Origin: Nitrospirota bacterium
GTDB lineage: Bacteria; Nitrospirota; Thermodesulfovibrionia; Thermodesulfovibrionales; Dissulfurispiraceae
DNA length: 51,452 nt
Reading direction: 5' to 3'
Assembly (NCBI GenBank): GCA_004321915.1
Contig: SCQE01000051.1
Coordinates: 1-51,452 of the forward strand
The position numbers and the translations under genes are program-made. Below the pieces are notes generated by a model. It did not search any database. It was not told the origin of the DNA and saw nothing but the letters and a program-made list of their open reading frames with translations. Positions 18,288-28,373 of this stretch are shown here, in pieces. Position 1 is the stretch's first letter. Every line of letters starts with the position of its first letter.

Positions 18288-19910
18288 TTAAGACAACGCC
18301 TCTCTCGTTATCTTCTCGGCAGCTTCGAATATCGCCTTTTTGTCGGTCTCAGTCCTCGCCTCGATATAAAACCTTACTTTCGGCTCTGTGCCTGACGGCC
18401 TTATCATGAGCCAAGAGCCGTTGTCGAATACCACCTTTGTGCCGTCGACAGTGATCAAGTCCTTGACAGTCAAGGATTTGCCGCCGATTTCGACAGTAAC
18501 GCCTTTTTGAAACTTATCTTTAATTGCCGAAAGCTTTTTAAGCAAAGGTTCTCCCACAAGCGAACTGTCGACAGTAATGCCTGCCCTGTCAGGATAAAAA
18601 TATCCGAACTCGTCCATAATATCTTTCATATAGGCGCTGAGGTTCTTGCCTGTGACCGCCATCATCTCTATCGAAAGCAGCAGCCCGAACAATGCGTCCT
18701 TTTCAAGCGTGTTGTTAAAGCCCGAAATTCCGTCCGATTCTTCAAACGCCACTATGGCCCTTTCCGACGAATTCGAAAGAAGATACGGCCTGAAGTTCTT
18801 GAAGCCGACCTTTGTCTCTTTTATCGGTATTCCGAGCTTCTCGGCAATAGCATTCACAAAATTGCTCGTGCCTACTGATTTGGCCACTACGCCTTTTATG
18901 CCGTTGTGGACATGCAGGAAATGAAGCGCCATCGCGCCAAAATAGTTCATTGGTATCTGTATCGAGCCGTCCGAAAACCTTATCCTGTCTCCGTCAGGGT
19001 CCATAATCACGCCGAGTTTAAACTTGGTCTTGGCGCTATTCAAAACCTCATCAACTCCCTGCATATTCTTTTCTGAGGGCTCCGGAGCGACCCCACCGAA
19101 AAGGTAATCGTCCTCTGTCCTCAGATAAACAATCTTGTCGCTGTGTCCCAATATCCTCTGCGCCCTGCCCCTCGTCGAGCCGTGGACATTGTCGATACAA
19201 AGAGTTATATCGGAATCCTTGATGAATTTCTTTATGCGTTCAAGGTTTATTGTTCCCTTGGCAGTTATGTATTTGATGTATAAATCCGTAAGGTCTATCT
19301 TCTCGATAACTGACGGATCCTCGTTCATGACAACACCCGAACGCATCGATGCATTTGCTATCTCTTCAATCTTGGTCGTTATTTCCGAGCCTGCAGGGCC
19401 GCCGTCCGAGGGGTTGAATTTAAAGCCTGCATAATTGGCAGGATTGTGGGAAGGAGTAAGATTTATCGAGCACGCGGCATTCAGCATCTCGATTCCTGCC
19501 GAGAATTCCGGCGTAGCAGCCTCACCCGCATACCATGCCTTTATGCCGTTTTTTTGCAGAATGCCTATTACATTTTTAGCAAAATCCGGGCCCAAGAACC
19601 TATTGTCATGCCCTACAATAACTCCTCTTTTTTTGATCTCATCAAAATCTTTGACGCCCATAGCATTCATTACGGACCCATCGTTGTTTTTGAGCATATT
19701 AACGATGGCCGTTGCCACTATCCTGACATTGTTGAATGTAAAATCGGTGCCTATCTCGCCTCTCCAGCCCGAAGTGCCGAACACTACAGTAGTCGGCTGA
19801 AGGTTTTCCCGTGCAAACTTTTCAACCTCTGACAATAAATGCCGGTTTTTGTCAGTGCCGGACAAAATATCTTTCCAAACAGAAGCAGCGTTTTCAAATA
19901 TCTTAGACAT
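18288..19910 (-). CDS. Phosphoglucomutase/phosphomannomutase family protein
   Basis: Alpha-D-phosphohexomutase superfamily, 540 residues, four domains. Visible signatures: [11 protein letters not shown] at the N terminus, phosphoserine loop [12 protein letters not shown], metal loop DPDGDRIRF, sugar-binding FEESDGISG and phosphate-binding [15 protein letters not shown]. It interconverts hexose 1- and 6-phosphates; which sugar is not determinable. GGAGGAGTTA precedes the ATG. It stands four bases ahead of nifU and is probably in the same operon. Confidence 0.9.
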   Translation of the reverse strand: MSKIFENAASVWKDILSGTDKNRHLLSEVEKFARENLQPTTVVFGTSGWRGEIGTDFTFNNVRIVATAIVNMLKNNDGSVMNAMGVKDFDEIKKRGVIVGHDNRFLGPDFAKNVIGILQKNGIKAWYAGEAATPEFSAGIEMLNAACSINLTPSHNPANYAGFKFNPSDGGPAGSEITTKIEEIANASMRSGVVMNEDPSVIEKIDLTDLYIKYITAKGTINLERIKKFIKDSDITLCIDNVHGSTRGRAQRILGHSDKIVYLRTEDDYLFGGVAPEPSEKNMQGVDEVLNSAKTKFKLGVIMDPDGDRIRFSDGSIQIPMNYFGAMALHFLHVHNGIKGVVAKSVGTSNFVNAIAEKLGIPIKETKVGFKNFRPYLLSNSSERAIVAFEESDGISGFNNTLEKDALFGLLLSIEMMAVTGKNLSAYMKDIMDEFGYFYPDRAGITVDSSLVGEPLLKKLSAIKDKFQKGVTVEIGGKSLTVKDLITVDGTKVVFDNGSWLMIRPSGTEPKVRFYIEARTETDKKAIFEAAEKITREALS

Positions 19911-19925
19911 TAACTCCTCCAGATT

Positions 19926-20417
19926 TTATACGATTTTCAATCGTATCCCTGCCTTAGCTTTATTAAATGCGTCAGACATGGCTTCACGGTCCTCTTTTTT
20001 CTGCAACACCTTCAGTCCCTTATATAATACAGAAAGTGCTCGATTTCCGTCCTTGAATTCATTAAATGCAATATCTATCATCTCGATATAAACATCTACC
20101 CTTTGAGCTTCCCGGACCGAAATCTCATACAACTCCGCAAACCTTTTTTCGTAAGACTTTTTAGCTTCTTCGCCCGTCAAGACGTTTTGTTCCGGAGGTG
20201 CTGTAGGATTGTAAATAAACGAGAACATCTCGGCTGCCAATTCACTAAGAGGCGGAGCTATGATTAATATGCCCAAGAAACATAAAAGCAGTCCAACTAA
20301 CAGTTGGCTAAAAACACCGAATGAGGTCCCGATCTCGACCCATCCCCATATAATCAGCAAAGCAGCAGGCAGAACACGCCATAAAATCTTTCTGAAAATC
20401 GAATGATAGTTATTCAT
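19926..20417 (-). CDS. Membrane protein of unknown function
   Basis: A 163-residue protein with two hydrophobic segments near the N terminus (VLPAALLIIWGWVEIG; LLVGLLLCFLGILIIAPP) and a ~100-residue soluble helical C-terminal part. No family recognised. It lies between the deaminase and phosphohexomutase genes with short gaps on both sides. Confidence 0.65.
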   Translation of the reverse strand: MNNYHSIFRKILWRVLPAALLIIWGWVEIGTSFGVFSQLLVGLLLCFLGILIIAPPLSELAAEMFSFIYNPTAPPEQNVLTGEEAKKSYEKRFAELYEISVREAQRVDVYIEMIDIAFNEFKDGNRALSVLYKGLKVLQKKEDREAMSDAFNKAKAGIRLKIV

Positions 20418-20429
20418 CAGGCGAGCGCT

Positions 20430-21740
20430 TTATAGTGAAACCTTTTGCGCCCATTCGCCGGCCTTTTTTAATATCTCATCTTCATCTTTCAAAATAAGAC
20501 GCCCCTTATCGATGATGATTCTGCCGTTTACCATCACTGTTTCCACATCCGATGCTCTCAGGGAATAAACCATGTGAGAATAAATACTATACAATGGCGT
20601 CAAATGAGGCTTCTTCAGGTTTACGGCAACTAGGTCCGCATATTTACCCTTCTCTATGCTGCCTATTTCCCCATCCATCCCGAGCGCCTTTGCGCCGCCG
20701 ATAGTCGCCATTCTGAGCGCGGTTGCAGCATCGATAACAGTCGGGTCTTTGCTTACGGCCTTATGGACTTTTGCTGCCGTGGACATTTCGCTGATAAGGT
20801 CCATGTCGTTATTGCTCGCTGCGCCGTCTGTCCCGAAAGAAACGGCAGCCCCCGCTTTCAACATCGCTGGGACCGGCGCGATCCCTGAAGCCAGCTTCAA
20901 ATTGCTTTCTATACAATGAGAGACTCCGACACCTTTTTTTGCCAGAATATCGATTTCTCCGGCATCGACCCACACGCAATGGGCGGCAACGGAGCGGCCG
21001 TCAAAGAAGCCTGTATTATCGAGATGTACTGCGGGCCTTTTACCGTATCTCGAAATAATTTCGGAAACCTCCCATTCGGTTTCCGACAGGTGTATCTGCC
21101 TTGAAACAAAACATTTGTCAGAAAGCCTGCATATTTTTTTCAGGGTATCCGGACTGCAGGTATAAGCCGAATGCGCGGCAATGCCGGGCCTAATCAGCGC
21201 GTCATCGCTCCAATCGTTAATGAACCTTTCGGCGCTGTTGAGATAGTCGTCGGCGTTGCTGCCTGTAACGGTCGGGAAGTCTACTACACCCGAACAGACT
21301 ACCGCCCTCATGCCCATTTTAACTGCGGCCTTTGCTGTGCTGTCTGCAAAAAAATACATATCGGAGAATGTCGTAGTCCCCGATTTTAGCATCTCAAGAC
21401 ATGCAAGTTCGACAGCGTCATAAACGAATTCCGGACTCAGACATCTGCCCTCGGCAGGCCAGATATGATTTTCAAGCCACTCCTTTAAGGGCAAGTCATC
21501 GGCAAGGCCGCGGAAATAGACCATAGCAGCATGAGTGTGAGTATTTATAAAACCGGGCATCACCACCCTGCCCTCGCCGCTGATAATTTCCGGAGATGAG
21601 TATTTTTCGAGTATCACCTCTGCGGCATCCAGATCGACTATTTTCTTGTTCAAAACCGCAACAGCGCCGTTTTTCAGGACATCCATAGCGCTGTTCATGG
21701 TCAGGACATAGTCCCCGCAGATTATCAGATCAACTCTCAA
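20430..21740 (-). CDS. Amidohydrolase of the MTA/SAH (or aminodeoxyfutalosine) deaminase family
   Basis: A 436-residue metal-dependent deaminase. Metal ligands: HTHAAM, HSAYTCSP, HLSETEWE, AHCVW and the catalytic Asp in SFGTDGAASNND. Family members deaminate 5'-methylthioadenosine, S-adenosylhomocysteine or 6-amino-6-deoxyfutalosine. Start is TTG 21738-21740, with AAGGAGAT upstream. The neighbours apt, MTA phosphorylase and a UbiA-like gene suggest either purine/MTA salvage or the futalosine route to menaquinone. Substrate not settled from sequence. Confidence 0.85.
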   Translation of the reverse strand: MRVDLIICGDYVLTMNSAMDVLKNGAVAVLNKKIVDLDAAEVILEKYSSPEIISGEGRVVMPGFINTHTHAAMVYFRGLADDLPLKEWLENHIWPAEGRCLSPEFVYDAVELACLEMLKSGTTTFSDMYFFADSTAKAAVKMGMRAVVCSGVVDFPTVTGSNADDYLNSAERFINDWSDDALIRPGIAAHSAYTCSPDTLKKICRLSDKCFVSRQIHLSETEWEVSEIISRYGKRPAVHLDNTGFFDGRSVAAHCVWVDAGEIDILAKKGVGVSHCIESNLKLASGIAPVPAMLKAGAAVSFGTDGAASNNDMDLISEMSTAAKVHKAVSKDPTVIDAATALRMATIGGAKALGMDGEIGSIEKGKYADLVAVNLKKPHLTPLYSIYSHMVYSLRASDVETVMVNGRIIIDKGRLILKDEDEILKKAGEWAQKVSL

Positions 21741-21746
21741 CCTTTA

Positions 21747-22280
21747 TCAATCTCCTTCAAACTCGGTCTGCGCATAAAATTTGTAGCCTTTCTGTTTCAG
21801 CTTTTTTGCGCCGCCGACATCCGGAAGATCAACGATAAAGGCCATCTCTGCAACTGTTCCGCCGAGCTTTTCTATAAGCGTGGCAGCTGCCAACGCCGTG
21901 CCGCCTGTTGCAAGCAAGTCGTCCACCAAAAGGACCTTATCGCCTTTCTTGATTGCGTCCTTGTGTATCTCGATTATGTCTGTGCCGTATTCGAGTTCGT
22001 ATTCATGGGTTATCTTTTCGCCGGGGAGCTTGCCTTTTTTTCTTATCGGCACAAAGCCTCTGCCGAGTGTGTATGAAAGCGCGCCGCCGATGATAAAGCC
22101 GCGTGACTCTATCCCGACGATAACGTTAAAATCATGGTCGCCCTTGATATACCTCTGCGTGAAGTTGTCTATCACAAGCCTGAATCCCACCGGGTCTTTG
22201 ATAAGCGTTGTGATGTCCCTGAACATTATTCCTTTCTTGGGATAGTCCGGAATCGTCCTGATTTTAGATTTGATCGGCAT
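21747..22280 (-). CDS. apt: Adenine phosphoribosyltransferase
   Basis: A 177-residue type I phosphoribosyltransferase that turns adenine and PRPP into AMP. Signatures: IPDYPKKGIMFRDITTLI at the N terminus, GIESRGFI, RKKGKLPG and the PRPP loop VLLVDDLLATGGTA. AGGAGGATAAT precedes the ATG. Placed next to MTA phosphorylase, it would recycle the adenine that enzyme frees. Confidence 0.95.
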   Translation of the reverse strand: MPIKSKIRTIPDYPKKGIMFRDITTLIKDPVGFRLVIDNFTQRYIKGDHDFNVIVGIESRGFIIGGALSYTLGRGFVPIRKKGKLPGEKITHEYELEYGTDIIEIHKDAIKKGDKVLLVDDLLATGGTALAAATLIEKLGGTVAEMAFIVDLPDVGGAKKLKQKGYKFYAQTEFEGD

Positions 22281-22289
22281 ATTATCCTC

Positions 22290-23063
22290 CTATGTTGTTT
22301 TGCAGTTATGGCAATCGGTATTTTTTATCTTCGACAGTGTTTTAAGTATGAGTTTTTTAACGTTGTCAGCATTCTGGCCCATGATCTTTACTATCATCTC
22401 CCATGTCACATGCTCCTCGCCCTCTTTCCAGCAGTCATAATCTGTTGACATGGCTATAGACTGATAACAGATGCCTGCCTCTCTTGCAAGTGGCGCTTCG
22501 GGCACCGTGGACATATTAATCACATCCGCGCCAAGAAGTCTAAACATATGCGATTCGGCCTTTGTCGAAAAGCGGGGGCCTTCAATCGTTACAACCGTCC
22601 CGCTTTTGTGGTGCCTCAATTTCATCTCTTTGGCCGACTTTACAAGCAGACTTCTTAAATCAGGACAGAACGGCTCTGCCATTGGTGTGTGAACGACCTT
22701 CTTCTCGTGGAAAGTCAGCGGCCTGTGCTTTGTAAAATCAATGAACTGGTCTACGAAAACCAGATCTCCGGGCCTGATGTTTTCACGTAAAGAACCTACT
22801 GCTGTGGTTGCGAGTATATGAGTGCAGCCCTCTTTTTGCAGCGCGCTGATATTCGCCCTGAAATTAACGCCGGTCGGGAAGATGGTATGCCCCTTGCCAT
22901 GTCGGGCGAGAACTACAACATCAACGCCGTCTATCTTGCCGATGGTGAGAGGCGAAGATGGCGCGCCATAAGGCGTTTTTACGCTTTTAGTCTTAGGGTT
23001 GTTCATAAAGCGCGGATCGTCGAGTCCCGAACCGCCGATGATACCGATTTTTATTTTTGACAT
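22290..23063 (-). CDS. mtnP: 5'-methylthioadenosine phosphorylase
   Basis: Purine nucleoside phosphorylase family member of 257 residues. Motifs: IGIIGGSGLDDP, ARHGKGHTIFPTGVNFRANI, TTAVGSL, and VINMSTVPEAPLAREAG, where the MSTVPE block marks MTA phosphorylase-type enzymes. It releases adenine and methylthioribose 1-phosphate. GGAAAGGAGCAATC stands before ATG 23061-23063, favouring this start over an in-frame one at 23093. Confidence 0.92.
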   Translation of the reverse strand: MSKIKIGIIGGSGLDDPRFMNNPKTKSVKTPYGAPSSPLTIGKIDGVDVVVLARHGKGHTIFPTGVNFRANISALQKEGCTHILATTAVGSLRENIRPGDLVFVDQFIDFTKHRPLTFHEKKVVHTPMAEPFCPDLRSLLVKSAKEMKLRHHKSGTVVTIEGPRFSTKAESHMFRLLGADVINMSTVPEAPLAREAGICYQSIAMSTDYDCWKEGEEHVTWEMIVKIMGQNADNVKKLILKTLSKIKNTDCHNCKTT

Positions 23064-23122
23064 GATTGCTCCTTTCCTGTTTTGTTTCGACAATATAAAG
23101 TACGGGTTTGAAGGCTGTCAAG

Positions 23123-23992
23123 CTATAAGAGCAGCGCCAATGCGGTAAAAGCCAAGACCGTAATGCTTATGTATCCGTTCATATTGAAGAAAGCCATATT
23201 CAGCTTGCTCAGGTCGTCAGGTTTCACGAGCGAATGCTCGTAAATCAAAAGCGCAGCGGTAATGAGCATGGCAATCCAGTAAAAAAAATTAAGGCTGAAG
23301 ATAATGCCTGAGAATACAAGCAATAAAAAAGTCATACAATGCAGCAAGCGGGAAAGAAAAAGCGCTTTGGATACTCCGAAACGCTGGGGAATGGAATGCA
23401 GGCCATGTCCCTTGTCATATTCCACATCCTGCAATGCGTATAGGACATCAAACCCTGCCAGCCAAAAAACCACGGCAAATCCGAGCGGCAATATTTCCAG
23501 ATCAAAGCTTCCCCTTACCGCAATCCATGCGCCTATCGGCGCTGCAGACAGGGAAACACCTAAAACAAAGTGCGAGAGCCATGTGAATCGCTTGGTATAC
23601 GAATACAAAAAAAGCACGGCTATGGCAACCGGAGAAAGTATCAGGCACAAGGCATTGAGGCTGCCTGCGGCATAAATCATCAAGGCAAATGAAACAACGG
23701 TGAAAATAACAGCGTCCCGCACGCTTATTTTTCCTGCCGGGATCTCTCTGTCCTTGGTCCTCGGATTTGCAGCGTCAATGCTTCTGTCTATGATCCTGTT
23801 CAGTCCCATCGCTCCGGACCTCGCCCCTACCATCGCAACCGTAATCCAGAATACAGTATTCCAAGCAGGCAAACCCTTTGCCGCAAGCAACGCCCCTGTA
23901 AACGCAAACGGCAGTGCGAAAACAGAATGAGAAAACTTGATCATCCTTAGATAAAGAGAAAACTTATTTAAAAAAGACGGCATGCAGATCAT
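23123..23992 (-). CDS. UbiA-family prenyltransferase (MqnP-like)
   Basis: An integral membrane protein with eight or nine hydrophobic segments (289 residues). The aspartate-rich motifs of UbiA enzymes are present: NRIIDRSIDAANPRTKDR and DVLYALQDVEYDKGHGLHS. They bind the polyprenyl diphosphate through magnesium. The LYALQDVEYD form is common in UbiA-like proteins of bacteria that make menaquinone by the futalosine route (MqnP). This fits the adjacent deaminase. Alternatively it is a 4-hydroxybenzoate prenyltransferase. Confidence 0.85.
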   Translation of the reverse strand: MICMPSFLNKFSLYLRMIKFSHSVFALPFAFTGALLAAKGLPAWNTVFWITVAMVGARSGAMGLNRIIDRSIDAANPRTKDREIPAGKISVRDAVIFTVVSFALMIYAAGSLNALCLILSPVAIAVLFLYSYTKRFTWLSHFVLGVSLSAAPIGAWIAVRGSFDLEILPLGFAVVFWLAGFDVLYALQDVEYDKGHGLHSIPQRFGVSKALFLSRLLHCMTFLLLVFSGIIFSLNFFYWIAMLITAALLIYEHSLVKPDDLSKLNMAFFNMNGYISITVLAFTALALLL

Positions 23993-24007
23993 GATTGGAT
24001 AAATATG

Positions 24008-26386
24008 CTAATACAACTCCCCGAACTTTTTCTCGTCTATCTTTCCTTCCAGAAACGCTTCGAGGGTCTTGGATTTCTTTGAAGACTTCATCTCATCCAT
24101 CGCCTTGCTGAGCTGTTCGGCGGTTATTATCCCTTTTTCAAAAACAGCTTTAAGCTTGTTGCGGGCTATGTCTATATCCGCCACTTTGGACCTCTCCCAA
24201 TTGCGGGTCACGGCAAAATCCCCCTTGCCCGAAACATGCGGGGTCTGATCAGCACCCTTAAACTTTCTTGCCGCCTTAGGCACATTCTCTTTTATATAGT
24301 CGGCAAGCTCATCCACCTTGACCCATACGTCTTTGCCGCCCTTGCCGCGCAGTGCTTCAAGAAAATAGTGGCTGAATATACCTGACTTCAGTTCCGTTTC
24401 GTCTTCCCAAGACTGCTGATTCGCAGCAGAAGAGGTGATCATCACCTTTCCTGTTCCTGCGGATTTAAACAGGTCTGAGGATGCCATCATCCCCACCAAA
24501 GGTTTGCCGCCTTTGGGTACTATGGACTTGCCGCCTCCGGTAAAGCACGCATCGAGCGCCACCAACAACCCTTTGGACTGAGACCCGCTCATCAAATCCC
24601 GCAAATACGATACCTTTATGCTCGTATCCTCCATTGTCTCTGCGTCTGCAATTGCCGCGTCATACGGCACAAGGAACCCGTCGAGGATCTTATCGTCCTT
24701 TGTCTTCGGCGCGCCGTGGCCTGAAAAATAGACATATACATAGCCGTCCCAATTTTTGATCTTGCGCAGCGCAGATATCATCTCGCTTCTTGTGGCTTTT
24801 TCATTGAGAAGCAGTACCGAGTTTTCTTTCGGAACACCGCCGTATTTAGGATCGGTCAGAACATCATAAACTCTTTTCGCATCTTGCGAAGCGTACTGAA
24901 GATTTGGAATATCCTGTCTGCCCTTGTAGTCTATCCCCACTACTACTGCATAAGTGTCGGAACGCGAGGGCGGGAGTTCACCTGTAGCTGCGGGTTCGAT
25001 AACGGAAGAGACTTCATACGATTGTTTGGCTGCTGTTTCTGCTTTGCCTTTTTTCTTTGCGATTATTGGGGCTATAAGCGGATTCTCTTCCATTAATGTT
25101 TCTGCCGATGCAACGGAAAGAGACATGTCCCTTTCCAGTCCTTCTCTTAAAACTCTCACTACTGTTGTTGTCCTCGGCATTAATTTTGCCGCTTTATTAA
25201 CAAAATCTTTTATGTCCGATACATGAGCGCCGTCTAATTTGAGAATTATATCGCCGACCAATAGTCCAGCTTTTGCCGCAGGTCCGCCTTCCACAATTCT
25301 TACTGCTTCCACGCCTCTTATCAATCCTTTGTTGTAGTCTTTTACCTGCAATCCAACCATACCTCTTCCGCCCCTGTATTCCCAAGCCTTTTCTTTATCT
25401 CCAAGCAGATAATATATGAGTGATAGATTATAGGCGGGATTGTAATCGGGATTCGTTTCTTTTCTCTTTTTTTCTATGCTTATGGCAGTTTCACCGTCTC
25501 CAACCCCGAGATAAGAAAAAGTTTTGCCTAAAAGAGCATCGTACAGTAAAGCTTTATTATTCGGTTCAATATATTCCAATACTTTATTAAAATAACTGAT
25601 TGCTTCGTTAAAATTGCCTCTATAATAGTGCGCCCAGCCCAACCCATCTAAAACATTTCCATTTCGAGGATTGACCTCCAGAGCCCTATTAAAAGCATTT
25701 ATTGCTTCGGCATAATTGCCTTTTTTATAGTAAGACCATCCTTCCTGAATAGGCTTCAATCCGACCAACATTTTAACCGCTTGATTGGCTTTGTCATGGG
25801 TCTTTCTGTTCAACGGTTCGCTTAAGCCGACCGACAACTGCTTTGACGCAATATCTTTCAGTGAAGTTATTGCAGAATTCAGATCAGCGCCTTTGTTCAG
25901 CAATATTTCGACGGTACTGATGTGGCCGTGAAACGCCGCGTGCCCTAATGCGTTACCATAGCCGGATTTTGCGTTGGGGTCGTATCCTTTTTCAAGGAGT
26001 CCTCTGACTATATCATTGCATCCTGCGCCGGCAGCATAATCCAATAATTGAGGACAATTACCGCCTTTATTTAATGTTTCGTAAGCATTGTCAAGCATTA
26101 CCTTATATAATTCATCGCTGCAATTCCGGTATTTAATGTCGAGTGGGAATATAGTCAAATCGTAAGTTGCTGCGAGTCCGAAAGCCGGCAGACCATAATC
26201 CTGCACTTCGCAGGCATTAGAACCCTTGGCCAGCAGTTCTTTAACAGAATTAACATCTCCGCTTTCAACTGCCGAGCCTAATGGGGTCTTGGCCAGAGTT
26301 ACACACCCGTTAAGAACAGTAAGCACAGCAAAGATTAAACCGCACGCCGATATTTTACACATGTCGAAAATCTTAAAAACCATCAT
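24008..26386 (-). CDS. Caspase-like lipoprotein 1 (clade A): ankyrin, TPR, PDZ, C14 peptidase, SHOCT-like tail
   Basis: A 792-residue envelope protein. Signal peptide with lipobox-like NGC, lipid cysteine C28. Ankyrin-type repeats (~35-210), TPR repeats (~213-335), PDZ domain (~342-430), caspase domain (~475-735) and a helical SHOCT-like tail (~742-792, ending FGELY). Catalytic dyad: H557 in FSGHGAP and C614 in ALDACFTGGGK. The Asp before the Cys is the acidic S1 residue of metacaspase/orthocaspase-type enzymes, predicting cleavage after Arg or Lys. Its ATG overlaps the stop of caspase-like gene 2 by four bases. Its tail DNA is nearly identical to that of gene 6. Substrate unknown. Confidence 0.9.
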   Translation of the reverse strand: MMVFKIFDMCKISACGLIFAVLTVLNGCVTLAKTPLGSAVESGDVNSVKELLAKGSNACEVQDYGLPAFGLAATYDLTIFPLDIKYRNCSDELYKVMLDNAYETLNKGGNCPQLLDYAAGAGCNDIVRGLLEKGYDPNAKSGYGNALGHAAFHGHISTVEILLNKGADLNSAITSLKDIASKQLSVGLSEPLNRKTHDKANQAVKMLVGLKPIQEGWSYYKKGNYAEAINAFNRALEVNPRNGNVLDGLGWAHYYRGNFNEAISYFNKVLEYIEPNNKALLYDALLGKTFSYLGVGDGETAISIEKKRKETNPDYNPAYNLSLIYYLLGDKEKAWEYRGGRGMVGLQVKDYNKGLIRGVEAVRIVEGGPAAKAGLLVGDIILKLDGAHVSDIKDFVNKAAKLMPRTTTVVRVLREGLERDMSLSVASAETLMEENPLIAPIIAKKKGKAETAAKQSYEVSSVIEPAATGELPPSRSDTYAVVVGIDYKGRQDIPNLQYASQDAKRVYDVLTDPKYGGVPKENSVLLLNEKATRSEMISALRKIKNWDGYVYVYFSGHGAPKTKDDKILDGFLVPYDAAIADAETMEDTSIKVSYLRDLMSGSQSKGLLVALDACFTGGGKSIVPKGGKPLVGMMASSDLFKSAGTGKVMITSSAANQQSWEDETELKSGIFSHYFLEALRGKGGKDVWVKVDELADYIKENVPKAARKFKGADQTPHVSGKGDFAVTRNWERSKVADIDIARNKLKAVFEKGIITAEQLSKAMDEMKSSKKSKTLEAFLEGKIDEKKFGELY

Positions 26387-27690
26387 TCCACCATCACTAT
26401 CTTTTTTTTGTTTTCAGATCCTATTATTTGCGGAGACTGCTCATTGTTGTATGTCTTTCTGGCAATGCGCTCCACTTGCGGTCTGATGTAATTAAAAAGC
26501 TCTCCTATTTCTATTTTCCCATCGCCATTTGCGTCCCCTTCGCCCTTTAACCCTCTTAGCATAAAATACGTGAACAACCCATGACCTTTTTCGTCATAAG
26601 TTGAACTTGTCTGGTCTCCGGAGGCAGCGGAAAGCACAGTAATCTTTTGCGGTATCTGCAAACTCTCCATAGACATGACCAGCGGCCTTGCGCCTTTTGC
26701 TATAACAGACCTTCCGCCAGCCCCTGAAAAACAGGAATCAAGTGCCACGATAATTTCTTTTGCCTGAATTTTACCGAGCGATTCATAGAGCCTTCTTAAA
26801 GAATACCCGGTTTGCTCTATAAATGCGGGGTCGCCGTCGTAGGGCACAAGATACGCGTCACCTGTCTTTGGATTGGGCGCTCCGTGGCCTGAATAGTAGA
26901 TAAAAACAGTGCCGTCTTTTTCGGCATTGTTATGCAGCCACTTTTCAAAATACTTTGCGAAATCTACATTTGTAGCATGCTCATTTAAAAGCGTTACAAT
27001 ATTCTCTTCAGGATAACCCATTGCTTTTGTGAGATACTCGGTCATCAGCTTTGCATCTTGAACTGCAAAATCCGCTTTTGGCAGTTTCTGGCGGTAGTTT
27101 TCAATCCCTATTACAATTGCATAAGAGTTTTTGTTGGTCTTTGCAACTGCAGCAGGAAGATTGTCAATGTCGGATTTTACAATGAGAGATACAGCTTGTG
27201 TCGTTTTGGAAACCGGCAGTACAGACTGACCGGCAATGTCCTGCTTTTTAGCGAACTTCTCAATAAGTTTAATGGCTGCCTTGGCGTCTGAGTTGTCATA
27301 TCTGCCTAAACCAACTATTGCAGCATCTATATCTGCACCCTTGTCAATGAGGAGTTTTGTTATATTGGCATGGCCTAATATAGCGGCAAACTCGAGCGGG
27401 GTATGTCCGCTTCCATCCCTCGCATTCAGATCAGCGCCCTTTTCAATGAGCAGTGCTACAACATTGATATGGCCGCGACCTGCAGCATAGTTCAAAGGCA
27501 TTAATCCACTCACCCCAACCCTCACATTCACATCAGCGCCTTGTTCAATAAGAGTTTTAACGGCATCGATGTCACCCGAATAAGCCGCATTAAAAAAAGG
27601 ATCCGTACTAGCACACCCTGTCATAGCCATGCTTACAAACAGCACGAAGATTACGCTGATTAAAGAAATAAAATTATTTTTCATTCTCAT
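26383..27690 (-). CDS. Caspase-like lipoprotein 2 (clade B): ankyrin, C14 peptidase, EF-hand loop
   Basis: A 435-residue lipoprotein (lipobox MTGC, C26). Three or four ankyrin repeats (~32-125), a linker, then a caspase domain (~188-380) with H269 in YYSGHGAP and C320 in ALDSCFSGAGGRS. At 386-397 a canonical 12-residue EF-hand loop, DANGDGKIEIGE, has acidic or Asn ligands at positions 1, 3, 5 and 12. Calcium activation is known for metacaspases and orthocaspases, so this loop may gate the protease; that is inference. Translationally coupled (ATGA) to caspase-like gene 1. Confidence 0.92.
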   Translation of the reverse strand: MRMKNNFISLISVIFVLFVSMAMTGCASTDPFFNAAYSGDIDAVKTLIEQGADVNVRVGVSGLMPLNYAAGRGHINVVALLIEKGADLNARDGSGHTPLEFAAILGHANITKLLIDKGADIDAAIVGLGRYDNSDAKAAIKLIEKFAKKQDIAGQSVLPVSKTTQAVSLIVKSDIDNLPAAVAKTNKNSYAIVIGIENYRQKLPKADFAVQDAKLMTEYLTKAMGYPEENIVTLLNEHATNVDFAKYFEKWLHNNAEKDGTVFIYYSGHGAPNPKTGDAYLVPYDGDPAFIEQTGYSLRRLYESLGKIQAKEIIVALDSCFSGAGGRSVIAKGARPLVMSMESLQIPQKITVLSAASGDQTSSTYDEKGHGLFTYFMLRGLKGEGDANGDGKIEIGELFNYIRPQVERIARKTYNNEQSPQIIGSENKKKIVMVE

Positions 27691-27705
27691 CCCACACCTG
27701 AAAAA

Positions 27706-28107
27706 TTATGACGGCACTGCCTGAAATTCCATTGTCTTAAAATGACTGTCAAAAGAAAAAGCAGTATCTATCTTCAACCTTTCCATTACTGCAAAACTCG
27801 TGCAGTCTGTGTAACTGAAATCTTTATCCTTATATTTTAGAAAAATCTCCCATGCCCCTTCTTCATCTTCGTCCCTTACTGCAACAATGCTCACAAAACC
27901 GCTTTTCTTAAGCCTTTCACCAAATTCTTTTGCCGCACTCCATCCAAGACGGCTTCTGATAAGGGTTATGGTTTCGTCAAATATAAAATTGGTTGTCAAA
28001 AGCGGGATTTTATTGTTTGCAAGAAAATGCTCTGCTTCTTTATGGTCAGGGTCGTTCTTGTCAACGAGCGCATACCACGCGCCGGTATCTACAAAGAGCC
28101 TTTTCAT
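27706..28107 (-). CDS. vapC: PIN-domain toxin VapC
   Basis: A 133-residue PIN-domain ribonuclease. The acidic catalytic residues are in FVDTGAWYA (D7), NFIFDETITL (E45) and DFSYTDCTSFAVM. The start ATG overlaps the antitoxin stop by four bases (ATGA). VapC toxins cut tRNA or rRNA. It is placed in the middle of the caspase-like gene cluster. Confidence 0.92.
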   Translation of the reverse strand: MKRLFVDTGAWYALVDKNDPDHKEAEHFLANNKIPLLTTNFIFDETITLIRSRLGWSAAKEFGERLKKSGFVSIVAVRDEDEEGAWEIFLKYKDKDFSYTDCTSFAVMERLKIDTAFSFDSHFKTMEFQAVPS

Positions 28108-28358
28108 TTTTTCTTCCTCTTTGCGTAGAGAAACTTATCATGCTCCCTTGCAACAGGAGAACCATCACCTGCGCCGAGACCTACAATGCCCCAGAGGGCG
28201 TCTTCTTTTGTTTTCAACGCCTCTTTTGAGAATTTTTCTCTTATCAAATCCCTGATGATGCTGGAAAGACTCTTTTTTGTCTTTTTCGACATTTCCTGCA
28301 GCGCCTGATACTGCCAGTCTTCAAGGGATATCTGCGTTCTGTGCTTTGCCGTTTCCAT
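28104..28358 (-). CDS. vapB: Ribbon-helix-helix antitoxin VapB
   Basis: An 84-residue protein with a short N-terminal DNA-binding ribbon (HRTQISLEDWQYQAL) followed by helices SLSSIIRDLIREKF, then a toxin-binding tail. The start is ATG 28356-28358 because GGAGGTGAGAATC stands before it; an upstream in-frame start lies inside that leader. Coupled to vapC. Confidence 0.85.
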   Translation of the reverse strand: METAKHRTQISLEDWQYQALQEMSKKTKKSLSSIIRDLIREKFSKEALKTKEDALWGIVGLGAGDGSPVAREHDKFLYAKRKKK

Positions 28359-28373
28359 GATTCTCACCTCCAT

